Assembly: GCA_963774935.1 (NCBI GenBank)
Contig: CAVZGO010000004.1
Coordinates: 1-64,000 of the forward strand
DNA length: 64,000 nt
Direction: 5' to 3'
Origin: CAVZGO01 sp963774935
GTDB lineage: Bacteria; Chloroflexota; Anaerolineae; Anaerolineales; UBA4823
The notes below the pieces were generated by a model. It made no database searches. It was not told the origin of the DNA and saw only the letters and a list, made by a program, of their open reading frames with translations. Each line of letters starts with the position of its first letter. Position 1 is the stretch's first letter. Made by a program: the position numbers and the translations under genes. Shown piece by piece: positions 18,095 through 25,635 of the stretch.

Positions 18095-18359
18095 TCAACC
18101 CGCCTTAGGTTGCTGCTGCTCCCACGCCTGTAACCAGGAGTCATAGGCGACTGGTTGATTTTCGGGATCAACTACCAGAAGTCTTGTCGATGCCGTCCCG
18201 ATCTAAGATATAAAAGGTCCGTTCTGGTTTACCGTCATCGATCATCTCAAGCACACAATCGATTGGTGTGATCTCCTCGCGTAAGAAATGCCAGCCGAAA
18301 TGGGACTCACAGGCAGGTTCATAACAATTACATGAGCGTCGATCAAGAACGATTTTCAT
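18095..18359 (-). CDS. small conserved-looking protein, about 87 aa (one frameshift)
   Basis: I do not recognise this family. ATG at 18359 follows GGAGG by five bases, a strong ribosome binding site, and is preferred over an in-frame TTG four codons upstream. The first frame encodes a Cys-containing start (RRSCNCYEPACESHFGWHF, a possible metal site) through FYILDRDGIDKT and stops at 18168 after an odd SGS tail. Skipping one base near 18179 gives LVVDPENQPVAYDSWLQAW and a Gln-rich end, stopping at 18095. The seamless protein-like continuation and the terminator just after it argue that the longer reading is the true gene and that the extra T is an error. Confidence 0.65.
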
Positions 18360-18487
18360 AGATACCTCCAAAAAAATTTCTGCACCGATACATGTTTCTG
18401 AGTTGACTAAATTGTGACGTGGAGAAAGCCCTGGTCATTGATGATACCTTGTTAAAACCTTGTCGGTAGATACATCCATTCGCCCAC

Positions 18488-18871
18488 TTAAGGAGCCTGG
18501 GGTGTTCCTGGGCTAACAGATGGGATAGGGCTGGTTGCAGACTGCAATGCTCCAGCCAGCAGCCTCAAGGCGCGAATTTCCTCCAGCGGGCGCCCGGCAG
18601 CAATTGTCCTTTGCAATTGGGCGAATACGCTCTGATAAAAGTCGGGCTCGCCAAGAAGTTCCAAGCGGGCTCGGGCGCGCACCAAATCACCGTTCGAAGT
18701 GAAAGCCGTGGCAATTATTGTCCGATAACGATCCTTATCCTCCTGAGTCAGTGTGTTTGGTCTTATATAGGTAGCAGACGAAGGTTGGATCCACCATGAA
18801 TAGACCAGACCCAACAAGAATCCAACCAGTAAACCGGTCAGGATGTATAACGAGCCGCGCCCCTGGCTCAT
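18488..18871 (-). CDS. small single-pass membrane protein (paralogue 2 of 2)
   Basis: 127-aa protein with one N-terminal membrane segment (about residues 9-27, LTGLLVGFLLGLVYSWWIQP), a helical soluble part and a Ser/Pro-rich C-terminus. The membrane segment and following helices resemble those of the gene immediately upstream (GLGLLYGWVINP there, GLVYSWWIQP here; RxRLELLG versus ARRLADLN). The two are probably a tandem duplication. Their ATG/TGA overlap of four bases indicates coupled translation. Function unknown; the outer part may be a TPR-like or scaffold helical region. Confidence 0.75.
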   Translation of the reverse strand: MSQGRGSLYILTGLLVGFLLGLVYSWWIQPSSATYIRPNTLTQEDKDRYRTIIATAFTSNGDLVRARARLELLGEPDFYQSVFAQLQRTIAAGRPLEEIRALRLLAGALQSATSPIPSVSPGTPQAP

Positions 18872-19224
18872 GGAGTACCAGCTCCACGGGCAGGTAAGAT
18901 TGACTCAAAAGCGTGTAGAAGCACTGTCATCGTATTCAGGTCGCCTTCTGCGTAGCCAAGGCGGGCAGCATTAACCAGCGCCTGGCGAACCACGATGTCG
19001 GGTGCTGCTGGATTCAGATCAGCCAGTCGTCGAGCAGCTAAAACCAGGTTCCCATCTAGCTGGTATGTTTCAGCAATCATCAGCACATAATCGGTTTGAA
19101 ATTCGTCGTTGATCTGATCTAACCTGGCATTTTTATATTCGATCGGGTTGATGACCCAACCATACAGCAAGCCCAGCCCCGCACCGACCAGGAGGACAAA
19201 CACGAAAAGCAATCTGCGACGCAT
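18868..19224 (-). CDS. small single-pass membrane protein (paralogue 1 of 2)
   Basis: 118-aa protein with a basic start (MRRRLL), a membrane segment at about residues 4-24 ending in GLLYGWVINP, then a predicted all-helical exterior part with ARRLADLN and LVNAARLGYAEGD. It is followed by, and overlaps, a paralogue of the same architecture. No enzyme motif is visible. The pair is transcribed away from spoVS, separated from it by about 230 bases that hold the spoVS promoter. Confidence 0.75.
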   Translation of the reverse strand: MRRRLLFVFVLLVGAGLGLLYGWVINPIEYKNARLDQINDEFQTDYVLMIAETYQLDGNLVLAARRLADLNPAAPDIVVRQALVNAARLGYAEGDLNTMTVLLHAFESILPARGAGTP

Positions 19225-19300
19225 ATTATGGGATAGTTTACAACAAATATTCGTTTCGTGTGGATTTCATCTGTGAAATTACCTTATCAGCCATTCCTGC

Positions 19301-19329
19301 TTGATTCACGCATTAAAATCTTGTACAAT
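19301..19329 (+). promoter_or_regulatory. sigma-70-type promoter of spoVS
   Basis: TTGATT (19301-19306), a 17-base spacer and TACAAT (19324-19329), 124 bases before the spoVS start codon. Spacing is ideal and both hexamers match the consensus in four or five positions. Confidence 0.6.
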
Positions 19330-19452
19330 GAGATTGCGAATCAATGTATGCCTATTGGTTTGGTGTATGACTACTTGCTCAATAAACGCAAGTGGATGAT
19401 GAGTAGCTCGCCTATCGAAACCATAAGTTTCTAGCCAGGGAGGGAAACCACT

Positions 19453-19737
19453 ATGGACATCATCAAAGTCTCGGGTACGTCACGTACGTCTGCAGTGGCT
19501 GGCGCGATCGCCGGAGTCTTTCGCGAGCAAAAGCATGCCGAAGTACAGGCAATTGGTGCAATTGCGGTGAACCAGGCTGTAAAAGCCCTCGCACTTGCCA
19601 AGGGTTACTTGCAGGAAGATGGTTACGAGATTGTTTTCACCCCTGAATTTGTCGACGTCGATATAGACGGCAAAGTTCGTACGGCGATAAAATTTACCGT
19701 TGAATTACGTCAATCTCCATCGGAGAGCATCGGCTGA
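19453..19737 (+). CDS. spoVS: stage V sporulation protein S family protein
   Basis: 94-aa Alba-like nucleic-acid-binding protein. The sequence from MDIIKVSGTSRTSAVAGAIAG through AIGAIAVNQAVKALALAKGYL to TAIKFTVELR follows Bacillus SpoVS over its whole length, with a short extra tail. A very strong Shine-Dalgarno (GGGAGGG) stands about ten bases upstream. In Bacillus it affects spore coat and septation, but the family is common in non-sporulating Chloroflexota and Deinococcota. Nothing else in this window suggests sporulation, so a general RNA- or DNA-binding role is more likely here. Confidence 0.95.
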   Translation: MDIIKVSGTSRTSAVAGAIAGVFREQKHAEVQAIGAIAVNQAVKALALAKGYLQEDGYEIVFTPEFVDVDIDGKVRTAIKFTVELRQSPSESIG

Positions 19738-19822
19738 AACCATAGCTAACTTCGAACTACCTGCGCAGATAAACTCGACTTGGGTATAGGGGGTATCCGG
19801 GTGAGGTAAGGAAGGGATCTTG

Positions 19823-19871
19823 CCTGAAACCTCCCCGAAATAACCGACTGTTGACCCAGCCTGGTTTCAGG
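19823..19871. repeat. inverted repeat in the spoVS-esterase gap
   Basis: Nine-base arms CCTGAAACC (19823-19831) and GGTTTCAGG (19863-19871) face each other across about 31 bases. It may form a transcript hairpin downstream of spoVS. No T-run follows, so I do not call it a terminator. Confidence 0.35.
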
Positions 19872-19904
19872 TTAAATCCAAATAGCACAGGTAGTTTTAT
19901 TTTG

Positions 19905-19910
19905 TATAAT
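19905..19910 (+). promoter_or_regulatory. -10 box just before the esterase start
   Basis: TATAAT nine bases before the ATG at 19920; transcription would begin two or three bases before the start codon. No convincing -35 hexamer is seen. Confidence 0.4.
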
Positions 19911-19919
19911 AGCAGGCAG

Positions 19920-20726
19920 ATGATCCAAAAAATCCTGGCAATTTCATTAACGTGGGTTTTTATCCTGGGGCAGGTGTTGACTTTCACCGGATGGGGCGCG
20001 ACCGGTGACACTCGTTCCTGCCTTACAGCTGGTGGGAGAATCGAGACGGGCAGTCTAAACTCATCGTTGCTTCGTCTGCCGATGGAGTATCGCGTCTATC
20101 TACCGCCCTGTTATGACGAGGATAAAATTCGGCGCTATCCTGTTTTGTATCTCATACACGGGCAAAACTACAATGAAGACCAATGGGATCGCCTGGGAGC
20201 AGATGAGACCGCAGATCGATTGATACAGGCGGGCGAGACGGCGCCGTTTATCATCGTCATGCCACGCGATCGAAATTGGGACCAGCCGACCGTGGACCGT
20301 TTCGGTGAAGTGCTTGTGAATGAACTGGTCCCGTTGATCGATGACAGGTACCGCACTCTACCCGACCGATCCAAGCGTGCCATTGGGGGATTATCACGTG
20401 GTGCGGGATGGGCAGTGCATCTTGGTCTTTCTCACTGGGAATTGTTTGGAGCGATTGGTGGTCACAGCCTGCCGGTCTTCTGGACGGATACGTCCCTGAT
20501 TCGAACATGGCTGGCAAAAATCCCCCTTACTTCTATGCCAAGGATTTATCTGGATATTGGGGATCGGGACCGGCCACAAATACTATCCTCTGCAACCTGG
20601 TTCGAACGCCTGCTTACCCAGCTTGGGATTCCTCACGAATGGTATCTATTCACCGGTTACCACGAGGAAGCATACTGGCAGAAGCATTTGGACCAATATT
20701 TGCGCTGGTATGCGGGAGACTGGTAA
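19920..20726 (+). CDS. secreted alpha/beta-hydrolase esterase (esterase D / enterochelin esterase-like)
   Basis: 268-aa exported protein from the chosen ATG, which gives a clean signal peptide (MIQKILAISLTWVFILGQ, cleavage probably after about residue 26). An upstream in-frame start would bury it behind 23 unlikely residues. The hydrolase core has YLIHGQNYNEDQWD (oxyanion region), the nucleophile elbow GGLSRGAGW (Ser), Asp in LDIGDRDRPQ and His in GYHEEAYW, the catalytic triad order of the esterase PF00756 family. Such enzymes cleave carboxyl esters, including acylated carbohydrates; the natural substrate is unknown. It precedes gatC by 23 bases but gatC appears to have its own promoter. Confidence 0.85.
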   Translation: MIQKILAISLTWVFILGQVLTFTGWGATGDTRSCLTAGGRIETGSLNSSLLRLPMEYRVYLPPCYDEDKIRRYPVLYLIHGQNYNEDQWDRLGADETADRLIQAGETAPFIIVMPRDRNWDQPTVDRFGEVLVNELVPLIDDRYRTLPDRSKRAIGGLSRGAGWAVHLGLSHWELFGAIGGHSLPVFWTDTSLIRTWLAKIPLTSMPRIYLDIGDRDRPQILSSATWFERLLTQLGIPHEWYLFTGYHEEAYWQKHLDQYLRWYAGDW

Positions 20727-20737
20727 TTCTTGCATGA

Positions 20738-20743
20738 TATAAT
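20738..20743 (+). promoter_or_regulatory. extended -10 promoter of leaderless gatC
   Basis: TGATATAAT at 20735-20743 is an extended -10 element (TGn plus a perfect TATAAT). Six bases separate it from the gatC ATG at 20750, so the expected transcription start coincides with the A of the start codon. Confidence 0.5.
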
Positions 20744-20749
20744 GATTCC

Positions 20750-21037
20750 ATGAGCCTGACCCTGGACCAGGTTGAGCATATCGCTGACCTGGCACGTTTA
20801 AACCTCACCAACATCGAAAAAGCTCGTTATCTGGAACAGTTATCGGCGATACTGGTTTATGTCGCCCGATTGCAAGTATTGGAAACGGCGGATATTCCTC
20901 CGACTTCCAGTGTTTTGCCACAACGCAGTGTTTTGCGAGAGGACGAGGCAGCCAGTGGTTTGACCCGCGAAGAGCTGTTTAAAAATGCTCCTTCAATAGA
21001 GCAAAACCAATTCCGTATCCCGCCCGTCTTCGACTAG
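20750..21037 (+). CDS. gatC: Asp/Glu-tRNA amidotransferase subunit C
   Basis: 95-aa small subunit that clamps GatA to GatB in the enzyme converting Glu-tRNA(Gln) and Asp-tRNA(Asn) to the amide forms. The sequence has the family pattern: VEHIADLARLNLT near the start, a central LEQLSAIL helix, VLETADIPPTS, VLREDEAASGL and the end NQFRIPPVFD. It is followed three bases later by gatA. gatB lies about 4.3 kb downstream on the same strand, after three unrelated genes. Confidence 0.94.
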   Translation: MSLTLDQVEHIADLARLNLTNIEKARYLEQLSAILVYVARLQVLETADIPPTSSVLPQRSVLREDEAASGLTREELFKNAPSIEQNQFRIPPVFD

Positions 21038-21040
21038 ATT

Positions 21041-22519
21041 ATGCTTCACTTAGATTTCTCCCAAATGATGGCTGCTTTGCGAGACGGCGAGGTCAGCAGT
21101 CAAGACTTGACCAGGGACAGCCTGGAGCGAATTGGGAGAGTTGATGCCTCGTTGCACGCATTTCTTCATGTGGCAGGTCAGCAGGCGATGGAACAAGCCA
21201 GAAAAGCAGACCAGCGGCTGGCAGAATGGCGACAGGACCAGACGAAACAACTGCCTGCGCTCGTTGGCATCCCGATTGCCGTAAAAGATGTGCTTTGTGT
21301 AGCCGGGCTGCCCTGCACCAGCGGGTCACGCATACTGGAAGGATTTGTACCTCCTTATACAGCCACTGTCGTTGAGCATCTCCTGCACGACGGAGCTGTG
21401 ATCGTGGGTAAGACGAACACCGATGAGTTCGCCATGGGCTCATCGACCGAGTTTTCCGCCTATGGCGTCACCCGAAATCCGTGGAATTATGAGCGTGTGC
21501 CTGGTGGCTCAAGCGGTGGCAGTGCGGCGGCTGTGGCTGCGCGTATGGTGCCACTGGCATTGGGCACAGATACCGGGGGCAGCGTGCGCCATCCGGCTGC
21601 ATTTTGTGGGGTGGTGGGGTTGAAGCCTACCTATGGGCGCGTGTCGCGATATGGCCTGGTGGCATTTGGCTCATCCCTGGATGTCGTCGGTGCATTGGGG
21701 ATACATGTGCGCGATGTAGCCACGGCATACCAGGTGATCGCGGGTCGTGATAGCCGCGATGCGACCACGCTGGATATTCCCGTTGATAAAATTGAGTTTC
21801 ATCCATCTGGGAGCTGGCCTTTAGCTGGCTTAAAGGTGGGGGTGCCGCAAGAATATTTTATCTCCGGGATGCAGGCTGAGGTAGAAGCAGCAGTTCGATC
21901 AGCCATTCAGGAATTAGCCAATCTTGGCGCAGAGCTTATTCCGGTCAGCCTGCCACATACCGAATTTGCTGTGCCGGTCTATTATCTAATTGCTCCGGCT
22001 GAGGCATCGGCAAACCTGGCACGGTATGATGGCATTCGTTATGGGCCACGCCTGTCAGCCGATACGATGTGGGATGTTTTTCGCCTCACCCGTGGCGAAA
22101 AATTTGGTCCCGAGGTGAAGCGACGGATTATGCTGGGGACTTATGCGCTATCGGCTGGTTATTATGATGCATATTATGGGCAGGCGCAAAAAGTACGTAC
22201 CCTCATCCGGCGAGATTTCGAGCAGGTTTTTGACAATGTGGATGTGATCGCGGCACCAGTTACACCGACCACGGCATTCCCGATCGGCGAGCACAGCGAA
22301 GACCCGCTATCCATGTACCTTGAAGATATTTTCACCTTACCTGCTAGCCTGGCAGGAATTCCAGCGCTGGCATTTCCGGTTGGTTTCGATGCCGCCGGGC
22401 TTCCGATTGGAATGCAGCTCATGGGACCAGCCTTTGCAGAGCAGCGCTTGCTCCAAATGGCAGACGCCTATCAGCAAGTGACTGATTGGCACCTGCAAAA
22501 ACCTGAATTAGAGGAATAA
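21041..22519 (+). CDS. gatA: Asp/Glu-tRNA amidotransferase subunit A (glutaminase)
   Basis: 492-aa amidase-signature enzyme that releases ammonia from glutamine and channels it to GatB. The catalytic Ser-cisSer-Lys triad is present: Lys in GIPIAVKDVLCVAG, the cis-Ser in the PGGSSGGSAAAVA block and the nucleophile Ser in GTDTGGSVRHPAAFCG. Typical GatA stretches are GKTNTDEFAMGSSTE, GLKPTYGRVSRYGLVAFGSSLD and GTYALSAGYYDAYYGQAQKVR. Length is normal and the frame intact. gatC precedes it by three bases and an M3 peptidase follows by four. Confidence 0.96.
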   Translation: MLHLDFSQMMAALRDGEVSSQDLTRDSLERIGRVDASLHAFLHVAGQQAMEQARKADQRLAEWRQDQTKQLPALVGIPIAVKDVLCVAGLPCTSGSRILEGFVPPYTATVVEHLLHDGAVIVGKTNTDEFAMGSSTEFSAYGVTRNPWNYERVPGGSSGGSAAAVAARMVPLALGTDTGGSVRHPAAFCGVVGLKPTYGRVSRYGLVAFGSSLDVVGALGIHVRDVATAYQVIAGRDSRDATTLDIPVDKIEFHPSGSWPLAGLKVGVPQEYFISGMQAEVEAAVRSAIQELANLGAELIPVSLPHTEFAVPVYYLIAPAEASANLARYDGIRYGPRLSADTMWDVFRLTRGEKFGPEVKRRIMLGTYALSAGYYDAYYGQAQKVRTLIRRDFEQVFDNVDVIAAPVTPTTAFPIGEHSEDPLSMYLEDIFTLPASLAGIPALAFPVGFDAAGLPIGMQLMGPAFAEQRLLQMADAYQQVTDWHLQKPELEE

Positions 22520-22523
22520 AAAA

Positions 22524-24257
22524 TTGCTACCATCTCTACCTGAATCTTCTCTCGAGTTTTCCGACTGGTCCTGGATAGAAATCGAGCCATACTACCAGGA
22601 ATTGTCTGCACGAACTTTAGATGCAGGGACTGTTCATGCCTGGTTGTCCGACTGGACTCGCTTAAGTGACCACGTAAGCGAACGTTATGCACGCTTAAAT
22701 GTCGCCATCACCACAAACACGATGGACACCGAGGCGGAAGCCAAATACCACGCTTTCCTTGATCATATATACCTGCCTGCCCAGGCTGCCGATCAGAAGC
22801 TGAAAGAAAAGCTGCTCAAATCAAATTTGCAGCCAGAAGGATTTGAAGTCCCACTCTTGAGAATGAAGGTTGAGGCGGATCTGTTCCGCAGCGAAAATCT
22901 GCCTCTTTTGTCCGGGGAACGCAAACTCGCATCTGAATATAACAAGGTGATTGGTGCTCAAACTGTCCGGTGGGGTGGAGCTGAGCTAACCTTACAGCAA
23001 TTACGACCGGTGATGCAAAACTTGCCACGGGCGACGCGCCAGGAAGCATGGCAACTGGCGGCTGCCAGGCAACTGCAGGATCGCGGGGCGATTAATAGTT
23101 TGTGGCGAGAGTTTATGCCTCTGCGCTGTAAGCTGGCAGAAAACGCCGGCATGGAAGATTACCGGGCTTATCGATGGCAGCAGATGCTCAGAATTGATTA
23201 CTCGCCTGCTGATTGTCTCGAGCTCCAGCAGGCAATCGAGCAAGTGGTAGTGCCGGCAGCCACAATAGTGTATGAAAGACAGCGCAAACGCCTTGGTGTG
23301 GAACACTTGCGACCCTGGGATCTTGACCTGGATATCTACCCGATTTACTTCCCGGAGTTGTCATCCTATGGCACCGTAGATGAGCTGCAGGAAATTGCCG
23401 GGCAGGTCTTCCACCAGGTAGGCCATCGATTTGGCGAATATTTTTCAACTCTGCGCCAGGAAGGTCTGTTGGACCTTGAGAACCACAAAGGAAAAGCCCC
23501 CGGGGCATATTGCACAGGCTTTCCTATCACTCGCCGTCCGTTTATTTTCATGAACGCGGTCGGACTGGCAGGTGACGTGCGGACAATCCTGCACGAATCT
23601 GGGCACGCGTTCCACAACTTCGAGCGGCTCCGTCTTCCCTATGCCCAGCAGCGCAATCCGGGTCTTGAATTCGCTGAGGTTGCATCGATGGCAATGGAAC
23701 TGCTGGCTGCCCCTTATCTATCTAAGGACACTGGTGGGCTTTATTCTCGAACGGAAGCGAGGCGCTTCCTTCTGGAACACCTGGAACATATCCTTACATT
23801 CTGGCCGTACATGGCGGTCGTTGATGCATTTCAACACTGGGCGTATACCCACAGTGGGCAGGCGCTTGACCCGGATCGATGCGATGAGCAATGGCTATCC
23901 TTGTGGAACCGCTTCCTGCCTGGGGTCGATTGGTCGGGTCTGGAACAAGAAGCGATGACAGGATGGCAGCGCAAGCAGCACATCTACCGCTACCCTTTTT
24001 ATTATGTGGAGTATGGATTGGCGCAATTAGGGGCGGTGCAGATCTGGCGGAATGCACTGCGGGATCAATCAGATGCTGTTGCCGCGTACACGCACGCGCT
24101 GCGCCTGGGCGGAACTGTTCGTTTACCTCAACTTTATGAAACTGCAGGCGCAAGGCTCGCATTTGATGCAGACACTCTGGCTGATGGGGTAGGTTTGATA
24201 GCAGAAAAAATCGAAGAGCTGGAAAATGAATTGTTAGCCTCAGAGAATGCTAATTGA
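22524..24257 (+). CDS. M3 family oligoendopeptidase (PepF-like)
   Basis: 577-aa cytoplasmic zinc metallopeptidase that degrades short peptides. The zinc site HESGHAFHNFE (HExxH, near residue 356) is followed about 25 residues later by the glutamate ligand in LEFAEVASMAMELL, the M3 arrangement. The upstream PGAYCTGFPITRRPFIFMN and downstream YPFYYVEYGLAQLGAVQIW are characteristic of the PepF/oligoendopeptidase subgroup. Start codon is TTG at 22524, supported by GAGGAAT nine bases upstream, which overlaps the end of gatA. Four bases separate it from gatA, so it is probably in the gat transcript. Confidence 0.92.
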   Translation: MLPSLPESSLEFSDWSWIEIEPYYQELSARTLDAGTVHAWLSDWTRLSDHVSERYARLNVAITTNTMDTEAEAKYHAFLDHIYLPAQAADQKLKEKLLKSNLQPEGFEVPLLRMKVEADLFRSENLPLLSGERKLASEYNKVIGAQTVRWGGAELTLQQLRPVMQNLPRATRQEAWQLAAARQLQDRGAINSLWREFMPLRCKLAENAGMEDYRAYRWQQMLRIDYSPADCLELQQAIEQVVVPAATIVYERQRKRLGVEHLRPWDLDLDIYPIYFPELSSYGTVDELQEIAGQVFHQVGHRFGEYFSTLRQEGLLDLENHKGKAPGAYCTGFPITRRPFIFMNAVGLAGDVRTILHESGHAFHNFERLRLPYAQQRNPGLEFAEVASMAMELLAAPYLSKDTGGLYSRTEARRFLLEHLEHILTFWPYMAVVDAFQHWAYTHSGQALDPDRCDEQWLSLWNRFLPGVDWSGLEQEAMTGWQRKQHIYRYPFYYVEYGLAQLGAVQIWRNALRDQSDAVAAYTHALRLGGTVRLPQLYETAGARLAFDADTLADGVGLIAEKIEELENELLASENAN

Positions 24258-24336
24258 AATGTAACAAAGGTTATAATAAATTCATCCATGGATAACTTAA
24301 TCGCATATATCTTTAGGGCAAGGGGTTAGGCCAAAC

Positions 24337-25350
24337 ATGAGCAAATCAACTTTGAAAGTTGTTATACCGATGGCTGGATTGGGGACACGTCTTCGTCCGC
24401 ATACCTGGAGTAAGCCCAAACAACTGGTAAGTGTCGCCGGGAAGGCAATGATCGATCACGTGATCGGCAGCCTGGCGACGCTTCCCGATCCAGATAACAT
24501 CGAGCTGGTCAACATTGTGGGATATTTAGGGGAGCAGATTGAGGATCATATCCGCGAACATTATCCGACGATCAAGTCTCATTTCATTGTTCAAGAGAAT
24601 CCTTTAGGCCAATCCCATGCGATCGAGCTGGCGCGACAGTATTTAGATGGTCCGATGTTGATGGTATTTGCCGATACGTTAATCCAAACAGACCTGTCAT
24701 TCCTGCAGAAAGAGACTGCAGAGTCCATTGCCTGGGTAAAGCCTGTTCCTGATCCGCGCCGGTTTGGAGTGGCAGTGGTGGATGATAAGGGATGGGTGAA
24801 ATACCTGATCGAGAAACCCCGGGATATGAACAATAATTTAGCGGTGGTGGGTTTCTACTATTTCAAGGATTCCGAGAGCCTACTTTCTGCAATTGATGAG
24901 CAGATGTCGAAGAATTTGCAGCTCAAAGGTGAATTCTATCTTGCGGATGCAATCAATATTATGCTGCAACGCGGCTTGAATATGCGCGTTGAGAAAATCG
25001 AGACCTGGCTGGACGCCGGCACACCTGAAGCGATATTGGAAACAAATCGATATCTATTGGAACATGGTCTGGATAACAGTCCAAGTGCAACTCAGCGAAA
25101 TGGAGTTGTTATTATTCCTCCAGTCTATGTGCATCCATCTGCAAAGGTGATCGAATCGATTATTGGTCCGCATGTCTCCCTTGGCGCGGGCTGCCAGGTG
25201 GAGCAAAGCATCATTCGAAATTCAATCTTGGAAGACGAGGCGATGGCAACCGGTATTATCCTGGAAGGTTCTCTTGTCGGGCGCAGGGCGCAATTGGTGC
25301 GCCGGGCTGGAGTGGTCAACGCCGGAGATAATACTGAAGTAACTCTGTAA
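24337..25350 (+). CDS. sugar-1-phosphate nucleotidyltransferase (RmlA/GlmU-like)
   Basis: 337-aa enzyme that activates a sugar phosphate with an NTP. The N-terminal Rossmann-like domain starts with the signature VVIPMAGLGTRLRPHTWSKPKQLV, with Mg-binding Asp in MVFADTLIQ and sugar contacts in WLDAGTPEAIL. The last 80 residues are a short left-handed beta-helix (VYVHPSAKVIESIIGPHVSLGAGC, then SIIRNSIL), as in long-form glucose-1-phosphate thymidylyltransferases and UTP-glucose enzymes. Exact sugar and nucleotide are uncertain. It probably feeds glycan synthesis, in keeping with the galE at the window's right end. A TATAAT at 24272 is a possible promoter. Confidence 0.9.
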   Translation: MSKSTLKVVIPMAGLGTRLRPHTWSKPKQLVSVAGKAMIDHVIGSLATLPDPDNIELVNIVGYLGEQIEDHIREHYPTIKSHFIVQENPLGQSHAIELARQYLDGPMLMVFADTLIQTDLSFLQKETAESIAWVKPVPDPRRFGVAVVDDKGWVKYLIEKPRDMNNNLAVVGFYYFKDSESLLSAIDEQMSKNLQLKGEFYLADAINIMLQRGLNMRVEKIETWLDAGTPEAILETNRYLLEHGLDNSPSATQRNGVVIIPPVYVHPSAKVIESIIGPHVSLGAGCQVEQSIIRNSILEDEAMATGIILEGSLVGRRAQLVRRAGVVNAGDNTEVTL

Positions 25351-25351
25351 T

Positions 25352-25567
25352 ATGGATAATTCGGTAGTATGTTATTGTGGCAGCAGTTATGCAGAGCGAC
25401 CGCAGGCTTTATTCTGGCAGGGTGCACGTTTACAGATTCTGAGAATTCAGGCACAATGGCGAGAGCCTACAGCAACCTTCTTTCGTGTTAAGACCACGGG
25501 AGATATATATTTTATGCTCATTTATGAGCATGACCAGGACACCTGGCAGATTCATTTAATCCAGTAA
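25352..25567 (+). CDS. small hypothetical protein, 71 aa (DUF6504-like)
   Basis: Its ATG comes one base after the stop codon of the nucleotidyltransferase gene, so it is probably translated by coupling. The core ERPQALFWQGARLQILRIQ, then WREPTATFFRVKT and MLIYEHDQDTWQIH, resembles the short DUF6504 pattern, which has a W-x-G-x-R strand, an aromatic-R-V strand and a final D-x-x-x-W strand. That domain is often found next to or fused with Y-family DNA polymerases in actinobacteria. The match is from memory of the pattern and is tentative. Two Cys at residues 7 and 9 sit in the N-terminal extension. Confidence 0.6.
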   Translation: MDNSVVCYCGSSYAERPQALFWQGARLQILRIQAQWREPTATFFRVKTTGDIYFMLIYEHDQDTWQIHLIQ

Positions 25568-25635
25568 ATTATCAGTCAAAATAAACATCAAAGAAAAGCT
25601 GCGATGATTTTCATGTATGAAGAGAAGGAGCGACT

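Noticed and set aside
24288..24329. A 13-codon frame (ATG at 24288) between a TATAAT box and the nucleotidyltransferase gene, possibly a leader peptide
   Set aside because: No run of regulatory codons, no attenuator hairpin and no conserved feature; such frames arise by chance.
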